64,000 nt of DNA from an uncultured Clostridia bacterium (GTDB lineage: Bacteria; Bacillota; Clostridia; Christensenellales; Aristaeellaceae). Below are positions 48,110 to 57,477 of the stretch, piece by piece. Numbering within the stretch: the stretch's first letter is position 1; the number at the start of each line of letters is the position of its first letter. A model generated the notes under the pieces. That model was not told where the DNA came from and searched no databases. It saw only the letters and a list, made by a program, of their open reading frames with translations. Made by a program: the position numbers and the translations under genes. The DNA lies in the NCBI GenBank assembly GCA_946187775.1, contig CAMHSI010000002.1:1-64000 (forward strand), given 5' to 3'.

Positions 48110-49531
48110 TCAGCACTCTTTCTTTTCAAATCCGAAATAGCGCTTTGCGTTGTTGTAGCTGATGTCCGCCACGATTTCCTTCAGGGTGTCGTAATCCTCC
48201 GGATAGAAGCCTTCCTCCACCCACTCGCCGAAGATCCGGCACAGGATCCGGCGGAAGTACTCGTGCCGCGGATAGCTCAGGAAGCTGCGGCTGTCCGTCA
48301 GCATGCCCACGAATCCGGCAAGGTATCCCAGGTTGGCCAGGCTCTTCAGCTGCTCGCTCATGCCGTCAAAGTGATCGTTGAACCACCAGGCGGAACCGTG
48401 CTGGATCCGGCCCACGGCCGTTTCGTTCTGGAAGCAGCCGAGGATCGTGTCGATGGCCGCGTTGTCGTTGGTGTTCAGGCTGTAGAGGATCGTCTTCGGC
48501 AGCTTGCCGGCTTCCTCCAGGGCGCCCAGGAACGCCGCCGTCTGGGCGCTGGGGGCGTAGTTGTCCACGCAGTCGAATCCGGTGTCCGGTCCCAGGGCCC
48601 GGAACATGTCCGGGTTGTTGTCCCGGCGGCATCCGTAGTGCAGCTGCATCACCCAGCCGCGCTCCGCGTACTCCGCCGCCATGGCGGTCATGAAGGCGTA
48701 CTTGAACTTCGCTTCCTCCGCCGCGTCCGGGAGGGAGCCCTCCATCCGGCGCTCAAAGATCTTTTCGATCTCCCGCTCCTCCGCCGGCGCGTACATCACG
48801 TAGTTCAGGGCGTGGTCGCTCAGCTTGCAGCCGTGGGCCGCGAAGAAGTCCAGCCGCTTGTGCAGCGCGGCCTTCAGGTCCGCGAAGGACCCGATTTCCA
48901 TGCCGGACACCGCTTCCAGCTGGGCAATGTATTCCGGATAGGTTACCTTTTCCAGGTTCATGGCCTTGTCCGGCCGCCAGGCGGGCAGCACGGTTACCGG
49001 GAAGCTCTTGTCCGCCGCAAGCTTTTCATGCCATTCCAGGGTGTCCGCCGGATCGTCCGTGGTGCAGATGGTGTCCACGTTGCTCATCCGGATCAGTCCC
49101 CGGGAGGTGTAGCCTTCGCTCTGCAGCTTTTTGTTGGCAATTTCCCACACTTCCCCGGCGGTCTGCTTATTCAGGATCCCGTCGTAGCCGAAGAACCGGC
49201 GGAGCTCCAGGTGGCTCCAGTGGTACAGGGGGTTGCCGATGGCCTTTCCCAGCACCTCCGCGTACTTTTCAAACTTTTCCCGGTCGGAAGCGTCGCCGGT
49301 GATGTACTTTTCCGGCACGCCGGCGGAGCGCATCAGGCGCCACTTGTAGTGGTCCCCGCCCAGCCAGACCTGTGTGATATTTTCATAGCGGATATCCTCA
49401 TAGATTTCCCGGGGACTCAGGTGGCAGTGGTAATCGATGATCGGCTGCTTTTCCGCCGCCTCATGATACAGCTTCCGCGCCGCTTCCGTGTTCAGCAGGA
49501 AATCCTTGTCCAGGAATGCTTTCATGATCAT
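48110..49531 (-). CDS. uxaC: Glucuronate/galacturonate isomerase
   Basis: 473 aa; PIIDYHCHLSPREIYED; WVMQLHYGCRRDNNPDMFRALGPDTGFD. Confidence 0.96.
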   Translation of the reverse strand: MIMKAFLDKDFLLNTEAARKLYHEAAEKQPIIDYHCHLSPREIYEDIRYENITQVWLGGDHYKWRLMRSAGVPEKYITGDASDREKFEKYAEVLGKAIGNPLYHWSHLELRRFFGYDGILNKQTAGEVWEIANKKLQSEGYTSRGLIRMSNVDTICTTDDPADTLEWHEKLAADKSFPVTVLPAWRPDKAMNLEKVTYPEYIAQLEAVSGMEIGSFADLKAALHKRLDFFAAHGCKLSDHALNYVMYAPAEEREIEKIFERRMEGSLPDAAEEAKFKYAFMTAMAAEYAERGWVMQLHYGCRRDNNPDMFRALGPDTGFDCVDNYAPSAQTAAFLGALEEAGKLPKTILYSLNTNDNAAIDTILGCFQNETAVGRIQHGSAWWFNDHFDGMSEQLKSLANLGYLAGFVGMLTDSRSFLSYPRHEYFRRILCRIFGEWVEEGFYPEDYDTLKEIVADISYNNAKRYFGFEKKEC

Positions 49532-49564
49532 TCTTTCCTTTCGCTGCGAAATTGTTCCGGAATC

Positions 49565-50662
49565 TCAGCGCTTCACCCGGGCGCTGCCGTTTTTGATAAT
49601 GGATTCCACTTCTTCCTTGCTGGCCATGCTGGTGTCTCCGGGGGTGGTCATCGCCAGGGCGCCGTGGGCCGCTCCGTAGTTCACAGCCCGCTCCGCGTCG
49701 CCGGTGGTCATCAGCCCGTAGATCAGTCCGGACGCGAAGGAGTCTCCGCCGCCGACCCGGTCCAGGATCTCCAGGTTGTCAAACTCCTTGGACATGTACA
49801 CCTTTCCGTCCGCCCAGCAGATGGCTTTCCAGTCGTTCACCGTGGCGGTTTTCACCGTGCGCAGCGTGGTGGCGATGGCCTTGAAGTTGGGATACTGCTT
49901 CGCCGCTTCCGCGATCATCTTGTAGTATCCGTCCAGGTTCAGCTCCTTCAGGTTCTCATCGTTTCCTTCCACCTGCAGGCCCAGGCACGCCGTGAAGTCT
50001 TCCTCGTTGCCGATCATCACGTCCACGTATTTCGCCACTTCCCGGTTCACCTCCCGGGCTTTTTCCAGGCCGCCGATGGCGGACCACATGGAAGGCCGGT
50101 AGTTCAGGTCGTAGGAAATCAGCGTTCCGTATTTTTTCGCGGTCTTGCAGGCGGCGATAACGGTCTCGCAGCTCTGCTCGGAAAGCGCCGCGTAAATGCC
50201 GCCGGTATGCAGCCACCGCACGCCCAGCCTTCCGAAGATGTAGTCAAAGTCGAAGTCCTCCGGAGTCGCCTTGGAGATGGCGGTGTTGGCGCGGTCCGAG
50301 CATCCTACGGCGCCGCGGATTCCGAAGCCCCGCTCCGTAAAGTTCAGGCCGTTGCGGCAGACGCGGCCGATGCCGTCCGTCTTTTTCCAGCAGATCAGGC
50401 TGGTGTCCACGCCGCCCTGCTCAATCAGGTCCTTCAGCAGCTTGCCCACTTCGTTGTCCGCAAAAGCGGTCAGCACGCCCGTCCTCAGGCCGAAGCACTT
50501 GTGCAGTCCGCGGACCACATTGTATTCGCCGCCGCCTTCCCAGGCTTTGAATTCCCGGGCGGTGCGGATCCGGCCCTCGCCGGGATCCAGCCGCAGCATG
50601 ATTTCTCCCAGGGATACCGCGTCATAACGGCACTCTTCCGCAGCTTTCAGATTCAGATTCAT
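49565..50662 (-). CDS. kdgK: 2-keto-3-deoxygluconate kinase (PfkB family)
   Basis: PfkB-type sugar kinase, RVGGGDSFASGLIYGLM; located between uxaC and kdgA. Confidence 0.88.
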   Translation of the reverse strand: MNLNLKAAEECRYDAVSLGEIMLRLDPGEGRIRTAREFKAWEGGGEYNVVRGLHKCFGLRTGVLTAFADNEVGKLLKDLIEQGGVDTSLICWKKTDGIGRVCRNGLNFTERGFGIRGAVGCSDRANTAISKATPEDFDFDYIFGRLGVRWLHTGGIYAALSEQSCETVIAACKTAKKYGTLISYDLNYRPSMWSAIGGLEKAREVNREVAKYVDVMIGNEEDFTACLGLQVEGNDENLKELNLDGYYKMIAEAAKQYPNFKAIATTLRTVKTATVNDWKAICWADGKVYMSKEFDNLEILDRVGGGDSFASGLIYGLMTTGDAERAVNYGAAHGALAMTTPGDTSMASKEEVESIIKNGSARVKR

Positions 50663-50668
50663 TTTCTC

Positions 50669-51307
50669 TTACCCCCTGATTTCCTTCACAATCGACGCGG
50701 CTTCCCGCACGAGCTTCTCGATTTCTTCAAACTGACCTTCCTTCACCAGCTTGCCGCTGACCATCCAGCTGCCGCCGCAGGCTACGATCCGGTCATACGC
50801 CAGGTACTCCCGCACGTTGGACGCGCTGATGCCGCCGGTGGGCATAAAGTTCAGTCCCACGTAGGGCGCGGCCAGCGCCTTGATCATCTTCAGGCCGCCG
50901 GAGGGCTCCGCCGGGAAGAATTTCACCACATCCAGGTCAAACTGGAGCGCGGCTTCAATTTCCGTGGGAGTGCAGACGCCGGGGGTCATGGGTACGCCTT
51001 TCTTCAGCACGTATTCCGTCACCTTCGGATTGAATCCGGGGCTGACGATGAATTTCGCGCCGGCGTCAATGGCCCGGTCCGCCTGTTCCGTGGTCAGCAC
51101 GGTGCCCGCGCCGACAATCATGTCCGGGTAGGCCTTCACCATCCTGCGGATGGATTCCTCCGCTGCGGCGGTCCGGAAGGTCACTTCCGCGCAGGGCAGT
51201 CCGCCCTTCATCAGGCATTCCGCCAGGGGCAGCGCGTCCTCTTCCCGGTCCAGCACCACCACCGGCACAATTCCGATCTTCTGCAGCTTCTTCATCATGT
51301 CCGTCAT
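50669..51307 (-). CDS. Bifunctional KDPG/KHG aldolase
   Basis: 212 aa; VGAGTVLTTEQADRAIDAGAKFIVSPGFN; FFPAEPSGGLKMIKAL; PTGGIS. Confidence 0.94.
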   Translation of the reverse strand: MTDMMKKLQKIGIVPVVVLDREEDALPLAECLMKGGLPCAEVTFRTAAAEESIRRMVKAYPDMIVGAGTVLTTEQADRAIDAGAKFIVSPGFNPKVTEYVLKKGVPMTPGVCTPTEIEAALQFDLDVVKFFPAEPSGGLKMIKALAAPYVGLNFMPTGGISASNVREYLAYDRIVACGGSWMVSGKLVKEGQFEEIEKLVREAASIVKEIRG

Positions 51308-51345
51308 CGTTTTTCCCTCCCGCGTGTCTCTTGGTCTTTTTTATT

Positions 51346-52833
51346 TTAAAGTGTAACTCCCTGTTTGAAAATCGCCAGGTCGTGGAATCCGTTCTCCTCA
51401 TTCCGGGTAACCTTCCCGGAAGCGGTTTCCAGCACCGTCTGCATCAGCTCCGCCCCCAGCTCCTCCAGGGTCATTCCCTCCAGCAGCCTGCCGGCGTTGA
51501 AATCAATCCAGTTCTTCTTGCGCCTGGCCAGCGGGGAATTGGAGGCGATTTTCACCGTAGGCACCGGGCACCCGAAGGGGGTTCCCCGGCCGGTGGAAAA
51601 CAGCACCATCTGCGCGCCGGAAACCGCCAGCGCCGTGGACGCCACAAGGTCGTTCCCCGGGGCGGACAGCAGGTTCAGCCCCGCCGCCGTAACCTTTTCG
51701 CCGTAGCTCAGCACGCCCTTCACCGGGGAGGAGCCGCTCTTCTGGGTGCATCCCAGGGCCTTGTCCTCCAGGGTGGTGATTCCGCCGGCCTTGTTTCCCG
51801 GAGAGGGATTCTCGTATACCGGCATGTGGCTGGCTTCGAAGTAGCGCTTGAAATCGTTGATCAGCCGCACCGTTTTCTCAAACAGCTCCGTGCTTTCGCA
51901 CCGGTTCATCAGGATGGTTTCGGCGCCGAACATTTCCGGCACCTCCGTCAGGATCGTGGTGCCTCCCATGCCCGTCAGCAGGTCGCTGAACACGCCGATG
52001 GTCGGGTTGGCGGTGATGCCGCTGAGCCCGTCGGAGCCGCCGCACTTCATGCCGATCACCAGCTGGTCCGCGCTGCAGGGCTCCCGCCGGTCCTTCCGCA
52101 TCCGCTCCGCCAGTTCATCCAGCAGCTTCATGCCCGCTTCCAGCTCATCCTCCACCTCCTGGCAGATCAGGAACCGGACCCGGCTTTCGTCGTAATCTCC
52201 CATGTAGGGCTTGATCTGGGCAATTCCGCTGTTTTCACATCCCAGTCCCAGCACCAGCACGCCGCCGGCGTTGGGATGGGTGGCCAGGTCTGCCAGCACC
52301 TTCCGGGTGTTCTCCTGGTCTTCTCCCAGCTGGCTGCATCCGTAGGGATGCGGGAAGGCGTACACGCCCTCCACCGAACCCCCGGCCAGCTTCTGTGCCC
52401 GCTGCGCCAGGGCCTTGGCCACATCGTTCACGCATCCCACCGTCGGCAGGATCCACAGCTCGTTCCGGATGCCGGGCCGGCCCTTCTCCCGGGGATATCC
52501 CTGGAAAACCGCCGGCTCCGCCTTCCGCGTCTGCGGATGCATGGGATGCCATTCATATTCCTTTTCGCCGCTCAGCAGCGTCCGGAGGTTGTGGGTGTGC
52601 ACGTGGGTTCCTTCCGGAATCTCCTCCGTGGCTTCCCCGATGGGATAGCCGTATTTGATCACGGCCTCTCCCTTCCGGATGTCCCGCAGCGCCGCTTTGT
52701 GGCCCATGGGGATGTCTTCCTTCAGGGTCAGGGTTCCTTCTCCCCAGCTTACCGTCTCCCCGGCTTTCACCGGCCGCAGTGCCACCGCCACGGCGTCCTG
52801 GGGCGTTATGCGTACCAGATCATTCATCGGCAA
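51346..52833 (-). CDS. uxaA: Altronate dehydratase
   Basis: 495 aa; N-terminal SAF-like domain, VLGLGCENS, IGMKCGGSDGLSGITANP. Confidence 0.95.
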   Translation of the reverse strand: MPMNDLVRITPQDAVAVALRPVKAGETVSWGEGTLTLKEDIPMGHKAALRDIRKGEAVIKYGYPIGEATEEIPEGTHVHTHNLRTLLSGEKEYEWHPMHPQTRKAEPAVFQGYPREKGRPGIRNELWILPTVGCVNDVAKALAQRAQKLAGGSVEGVYAFPHPYGCSQLGEDQENTRKVLADLATHPNAGGVLVLGLGCENSGIAQIKPYMGDYDESRVRFLICQEVEDELEAGMKLLDELAERMRKDRREPCSADQLVIGMKCGGSDGLSGITANPTIGVFSDLLTGMGGTTILTEVPEMFGAETILMNRCESTELFEKTVRLINDFKRYFEASHMPVYENPSPGNKAGGITTLEDKALGCTQKSGSSPVKGVLSYGEKVTAAGLNLLSAPGNDLVASTALAVSGAQMVLFSTGRGTPFGCPVPTVKIASNSPLARRKKNWIDFNAGRLLEGMTLEELGAELMQTVLETASGKVTRNEENGFHDLAIFKQGVTL

Positions 52834-52845
52834 CTCCTCCTGCCG

Positions 52846-54333
52846 TCACAGGCAGCTGCGGTACAGTTCCTTCGCGCCGTCCCGGCGGATGGTCTTCAGC
52901 CCGTCGGCCACAGCCTTCTCCAGTCCCTCAACCGCTGTCAGGTCCCGTCCCCACATCTTCTCATTGCTCAGCACCGCGTGCACCAGCTCCTCCGGGGAAT
53001 CCTCCCGGTGCGCCCAGTAGAATTCCAGCACGTCCCGGTCGTCGCTGACAACGTAGGTGTTGCCCTTCGGCCGGCGGCACACAAGGCCCTTGTCCCCCAG
53101 CTCCTGGATATCGTTGGAATAGAAGGCGATATAGGCGGCCAGGCTTGCGGTCAGGCAGGGCGGCAGCGCTTTCTTCTCTTCAACGTACTCCAGGAAGGAG
53201 GGCATGTTCCGGGCCTTCCACTTGGAGGTGGAATTCAGGCTGATGCTCATCAGCTCGTGGTTCACGAAGGGATTGTTGAACCGGTCCTGCACCGCCCGGG
53301 CAAAGTCCTCCAGGTCCTTTTTGTCCAGCGGAAGGGTGGGGATCACTTCGTCGTAGAGCATCTTGTTCATGAAGCTCCGGACCGTGTCGTCCTCCATGCA
53401 TTCCCGCACGATGTCGAATCCCGCCAGGTACGCCCCCAGCACGAAGCCGGTATGCGCTCCGTTCAGGATGCGAACCTTCCTTTTCTTATAGGGGGTAACA
53501 TCCGGCACCACGATCACCGGCACGCCGGCCTTTTTGAAGGGCAGCCGGTCCTCCAGCCCGTCGGGGCCCTCGATGACCCAGATGCCGAAGACCTCGCCCA
53601 CGTCCGTCAGCGGATCCTCGTATCCGTTCTGCTCCGCCAGCCGCTTGACTTCCTCCGCGTCCCGGATGCGTCCGGGAACGATGCGGTCCACCAGCGTGGA
53701 GCAGAAGATGTTCTCCTCGTTGACCCAGCAGCAGAATTCGTCTTCCAGCCCCCAGTCCTTCGTGTATTCGTTCACGCAGCGGAGCAGCTCTTTCCCGTTG
53801 TTGTCGATCAGCTCGCAGCTGAGGATCACCAGGCCCTTCTGCCCGGCCTTCCACCGTTCGTACAGCACCCGGGTCAGCTTCGCCGGGAAGCTGATGGGGG
53901 GCGTCTGGTCAAACCGGCTCTCCGTTTCATGGACGATGCCCGCTTCCGTGGTATTGCTGACCACGATTTCCAGGTCGGCGCTCCGGGCGGTTTCCAGCAC
54001 CTTGTCCCATTCGCCGTAGGGATTCACGCACCGGCTGACACAGCTGATCACGCGCTTCTCGTCCACCTTGCGGCCGTTCTCGCTGCCCCGCAGGTACAGG
54101 GTGTACAGGCCTTCCTGGGCGTTGATCAGTTCAGTGAGCCCCTGGGCGATCGGCTGGACCAGCACGGCCTTCCCATTGTATCCAACCCGCTCATTCGCCA
54201 GGTCGAAAAAATCGTCAACAAAAGCCCGGAGAAAATTCCCTTCCCCGAACTGCAGGATTTTTTCCGGTGCTTTCTCCAGCACGTATCCATCGTACCCGGA
54301 TTCCTTCAGAACCTTGTAATTCAACTGTTTCAT
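52846..54333 (-). CDS. uxaB: Tagaturonate reductase (mannitol dehydrogenase family)
   Basis: From MKQLNYKVLKESGY; ILQFGEGNFLRAFVDDFFDLAN; NGAHTGFVLGAYLAG. Confidence 0.92.
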   Translation of the reverse strand: MKQLNYKVLKESGYDGYVLEKAPEKILQFGEGNFLRAFVDDFFDLANERVGYNGKAVLVQPIAQGLTELINAQEGLYTLYLRGSENGRKVDEKRVISCVSRCVNPYGEWDKVLETARSADLEIVVSNTTEAGIVHETESRFDQTPPISFPAKLTRVLYERWKAGQKGLVILSCELIDNNGKELLRCVNEYTKDWGLEDEFCCWVNEENIFCSTLVDRIVPGRIRDAEEVKRLAEQNGYEDPLTDVGEVFGIWVIEGPDGLEDRLPFKKAGVPVIVVPDVTPYKKRKVRILNGAHTGFVLGAYLAGFDIVRECMEDDTVRSFMNKMLYDEVIPTLPLDKKDLEDFARAVQDRFNNPFVNHELMSISLNSTSKWKARNMPSFLEYVEEKKALPPCLTASLAAYIAFYSNDIQELGDKGLVCRRPKGNTYVVSDDRDVLEFYWAHREDSPEELVHAVLSNEKMWGRDLTAVEGLEKAVADGLKTIRRDGAKELYRSCL

Positions 54334-54383
54334 CGTTTTATCCTCCAGGTTTATTCCCCGGGATCGCCCGGCTCTGTATGTGA

Positions 54384-54413
54384 AGTATACAACATGCACG
54401 CGCAATCTGTCAA
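54384..54413 (-). promoter_or_regulatory. Promoter for uxaB-led uronate operon with overlapping operator
   Basis: Minus strand TTGACA (54413-54408), 18 bp, TATACT (54389-54384); GTATACAACA (54385-54394, plus) overlaps the -10. Confidence 0.65.
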
Positions 54414-54465
54414 CAGGATCCTTGAATCTTGTTTATTGAAGATTTTCCCCGTTGTTTTTTGCTTC

Positions 54466-54494
54466 TTGACTTTTGTTGTATACATCGATATAAT
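54466..54494 (+). promoter_or_regulatory. Promoter for the GntR regulator with overlapping operator
   Basis: TTGACT (54466-54471), 17 bp, TATAAT (54489-54494); TGTTGTATAC (54474-54483) is the exact reverse complement of GTATACAACA at 54385-54394. Confidence 0.75.
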
Positions 54495-54555
54495 CCGGTT
54501 AGGGAAGCCGGTGGCCGGCAGTGCCGCGGCGTGCCGCGGAGAAAGGAAACCTCCT

Positions 54556-55248
54556 ATGTCCGAAAACGACGTGAATCTTTCAAAAAGCCTGAAACAGCTT
54601 GCTTATGAGACCCTCAAGCGCAAGATCGTCTCCTGTGAGATCCTCCCGGGTTCAACCCTCACCGAGGATATGCTCTGCGAAATGCTCAACGCCTCCCGCA
54701 CCCCGGTCCGGGATGCGGTTTCCCGGCTGGAGCAGGAGCATCTTGTATCCATCAAGCCGAAAAAGGGCATCCGGGTGAACCGGGTTTCCATGAACAGCAT
54801 CAAGGAGCTCTTTGAGGTCCGCTGCCTGCTGGAGCCCGCCGCCGTCCTGAAATACGGCAACCGGATCACCGATGAGGTTTATGCCCGCTATACCCAGCTT
54901 TTCCAGCGGAAGAACCTTTCCACAGAGGAGCTCTACCGTGTGGATGACGAGTTCCACCAGATGTTCATCACCGCGTCCAACAACCGGTATTTCAACACCG
55001 TCTACGCCATGATCGCCGACCAGGTGGTCCGCTACCGGGTGCTCACCGCCAACGGCCCGCGGGATGAAATCGCCCAGGTGGAACACTACGAAATCGCCGC
55101 CAGCTGTATCCGGGGGGAATGGGAAACCGCGTCCCGCCTCATGCTGCAGCATATCGAGAATTCAAAGCTGGCCATCGTCCACTACGTGCTGGATACCAAC
55201 CGAAACGCCCGCAACGTCTTCCTGGAGGAGGAAAGCGAGGATTCCTGA
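54556..55248 (+). CDS. GntR/FadR family transcriptional regulator (uronate operon regulator candidate)
   Basis: wHTH LKRKIVSCEILPGSTLTEDMLCEMLNASRTPVRDAVSRLEQEHLVSI plus FCD domain; divergent to uxaB. Start at 54556. Confidence 0.92.
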   Translation: MSENDVNLSKSLKQLAYETLKRKIVSCEILPGSTLTEDMLCEMLNASRTPVRDAVSRLEQEHLVSIKPKKGIRVNRVSMNSIKELFEVRCLLEPAAVLKYGNRITDEVYARYTQLFQRKNLSTEELYRVDDEFHQMFITASNNRYFNTVYAMIADQVVRYRVLTANGPRDEIAQVEHYEIAASCIRGEWETASRLMLQHIENSKLAIVHYVLDTNRNARNVFLEEESEDS

Positions 55249-55272
55249 TCCTTGCTTTTTTTTACCTCCCTG

Positions 55273-55301
55273 TTGACAGTTTCCGCGGATCGCGTTATAT
55301 A
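55273..55301 (+). promoter_or_regulatory. Promoter for the CobW pair
   Basis: TTGACA (55273-55278), 17 bp, TATATA (55296-55301). Confidence 0.6.
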
Positions 55302-55342
55302 AGGAAGGCTGGAAATCTTCCGGCAGGAAAGAAGGTCAGAAT

Positions 55343-56464
55343 ATGGTTAAAATCAATGTCATCTCCGGCTTCCTCGGAGCCGGGAAAACCACCCTCATCA
55401 AAAAGCTCCTCACCGGCAGCCTCCGCAATGAAAAGGTTGTGCTGCTGGAAAACGAGTACGGCGAAATCGGAATTGACGGCGGCTTCATGAAGGACGCCGG
55501 CATCACCGTAACCGAGCTGAACGCCGGATGCATCTGCTGCACCCTGGCCGGCGACTTCCAGGCCGCTGTGGACCAGCTGATCGATACCTATCATCCGGAC
55601 CGGATCCTCGTGGAGCCCACCGGCGTCGGCAAGCTCAGCGAAATCCTCTCCGCCGTGGAAAAGGCCAAAGCCCGTCACCCGGAAATCACCGTCGGCGGCA
55701 GCGCCACCGTGGTGGATGCCGGCAAGTGCCGTATGTATATGAAGAACTTCGGCGAGTTTTTCCTGGACCAGGTAAAGAGTGCTTCCACCGTCATCTTCAG
55801 CCGCACCCAGCTGCTGGACGCGGCCCGGGTGGAAAAGAGCCGTCAGCTCATCGCCGAGGCGCATCCGGACGCCCGGATCATCACCACCCCCTGGGATGAC
55901 ATGGAGCCGGATTTCATCCTGGATGTCATCGAAAACGGCAAGCCCCTGTACTTCGCTCCCCTGGAGGACGAAGATGAGGACGAGGATGAGGATGAGCACG
56001 AACATCATGATCACCATCACGGCCATGAGGATCATGACCATGACGACGATCATGACCACGAGCATCACCATCACCATGATGACGATGACGATGAGGATGA
56101 AGGCCATGACCATGAGCATGAACATCACCATCATGATCATGACCATCATCACCACCATCACCATCACGGCGAAGGCGAGCACGACGCCGACGAGGTCTTC
56201 GGCAACATCGGGCTGGAAACCGCGCAGCGCTACGAGCAGGAGGAGATCCGCTCCATCCTGGAGAAGCTGTCGGATGAAGAGGAATACGGAAAAATCCTGC
56301 GGGCCAAGGGCATCCTGCAGAACGCGGCCGGGGAATGGTTCCAGTTTGACTATGTTCCCGGTGAAATCGATATGCGCAACGGCAGCGCCGACTATACCGG
56401 CCGCCTGTGCGTGATCGGTGCCGACCTGAACGAAAAAGCATTGACGGAGCTGTTTCATCTATGA
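55343..56464 (+). CDS. CobW/G3E family GTPase with long His/Asp/Glu-rich segment
   Basis: GFLGAGKTTLIKKLL Walker A; NAGCICCTLAG (CxCC); ~75-residue His/Asp/Glu-rich stretch; CobW C-terminal domain (RAKGILQNAAGEWFQFDYVPGEI). Confidence 0.93.
   Translation: MVKINVISGFLGAGKTTLIKKLLTGSLRNEKVVLLENEYGEIGIDGGFMKDAGITVTELNAGCICCTLAGDFQAAVDQLIDTYHPDRILVEPTGVGKLSEILSAVEKAKARHPEITVGGSATVVDAGKCRMYMKNFGEFFLDQVKSASTVIFSRTQLLDAARVEKSRQLIAEAHPDARIITTPWDDMEPDFILDVIENGKPLYFAPLEDEDEDEDEDEHEHHDHHHGHEDHDHDDDHDHEHHHHHDDDDDEDEGHDHEHEHHHHDHDHHHHHHHHGEGEHDADEVFGNIGLETAQRYEQEEIRSILEKLSDEEEYGKILRAKGILQNAAGEWFQFDYVPGEIDMRNGSADYTGRLCVIGADLNEKALTELFHL
55966..56190 (+). repeat. Low-complexity His/Asp/Glu codon tract inside the CobW gene
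   Basis: Encodes EDEDEDEDEDEHEHHDHHHGHEDHDHDDDHDHEHHHHHDDDDDEDEGHDHEHEHHHHDHDHHHHHHHHGEGEHD. Confidence 0.9.
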
Positions 56465-57411
56465 TTCGCAGATTTGTGCCGGTATACCTGATCACCGGCT
56501 TCCTTGAAAGCGGGAAAACCACCCTGGGGCTCACCATCCTGGGGAACGAGCGCTTCACCAACGGCGGCAAGGTCCTGGTGGTCTGCTGTGAGGACGGCGA
56601 AGCCGAATGGGACGAAAAGTCCCTGGAAAAGAACAAAGGCGTCCTGGTCATGCTGGAGGAAGAGGAGGAGCTGACCTCCGCCCGCCTCCAGGCCCTGGAG
56701 GACGAGCATAAGCCTTCCTGCGTCATCCTGGAGTACAATTCCATGTGGGGCATCGACAAGCTGGATACCCTCCGGCTCCCCCGCCTGTGGGACTGGGCGC
56801 AGATGGTCACCACTGCCGACGGCACAACCTTCGACAACTATATGACCAACATGCGCAAGCTCCTGACGGATCCCATGAAGATCGCCGACATGATCTGTGT
56901 CAACCGCTGCGGCCCCAATTTCAACAAGGGCTCCTGGCGGCGCCAGCTGCGGGCCATGAACGCCAACGCCACCATCTTCTTTGAGAACCTGGACGGCACC
57001 GTAGACGACGGCATCACCGACGAGGACCTGCCCTACGATATGAAGGCGGATCCCATCCAGGTCTCCGAGGATCAGTTCGGGATCTTTTATGTGGACAGCA
57101 TGGATCATCCGGAGCGGTACGACGGGAAGCGGGTCCGGATTACCGGGCAGGCCTGGAAGCGTCCGGGCTTCCCCAAGGGGTACTACTATTTCGCCCGCAA
57201 CGCCATGACCTGCTGCTCCAACGACATCGCTCCCTGCGGCTGGGTCTGCAAGGGCACCCGGACCCCGGACAACAAAACGTATTTCTCCCTGACCGCCCGC
57301 TGCCAGCAGGTGCAGGGGCCCGACGGCCAGGTGGCCCTCATGCTCAATGAGCTCACCTGTGAGAACGCCAAAAAGCCCCATGAGGAGCTGGTCAGCTTCG
57401 TAAACCTGTAA
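56461..57411 (+). CDS. CobW-like P-loop GTPase with C-terminal DUF1980/TIGR03943-like domain
   Basis: ITGFLESGKTTLGLTIL; VVCCEDGEAEWDE; C-terminal YDGKRVRITGQAWKRPGFPKGYYYFARNAMTCCSNDIAPCGWVC; start overlaps previous stop (ATGA). Confidence 0.75.
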   Translation: MIRRFVPVYLITGFLESGKTTLGLTILGNERFTNGGKVLVVCCEDGEAEWDEKSLEKNKGVLVMLEEEEELTSARLQALEDEHKPSCVILEYNSMWGIDKLDTLRLPRLWDWAQMVTTADGTTFDNYMTNMRKLLTDPMKIADMICVNRCGPNFNKGSWRRQLRAMNANATIFFENLDGTVDDGITDEDLPYDMKADPIQVSEDQFGIFYVDSMDHPERYDGKRVRITGQAWKRPGFPKGYYYFARNAMTCCSNDIAPCGWVCKGTRTPDNKTYFSLTARCQQVQGPDGQVALMLNELTCENAKKPHEELVSFVNL

Positions 57412-57417
57412 ACCGAA

Positions 57418-57461
57418 ACAAAAGAATGGACTGATCCGTTACCGGACAGTCCATTCTTTTG
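57418..57461. terminator. Bidirectional terminator
   Basis: CAAAAGAATGGACT...AGTCCATTCTTTTG inverted repeat between convergent genes. Confidence 0.85.
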
Positions 57462-57477
57462 TTGCTCTTTTCCAGTC

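Noticed and set aside
55295-56458. 387 aa minus-strand ORF with VMVMVVMMVMIMMVMFMLM tract resembling a membrane protein
   Set aside because: It is the antisense of His/Asp codons (CAT/GAT read as ATG/ATC/GTC) in the CobW gene, not a real hydrophobic protein.
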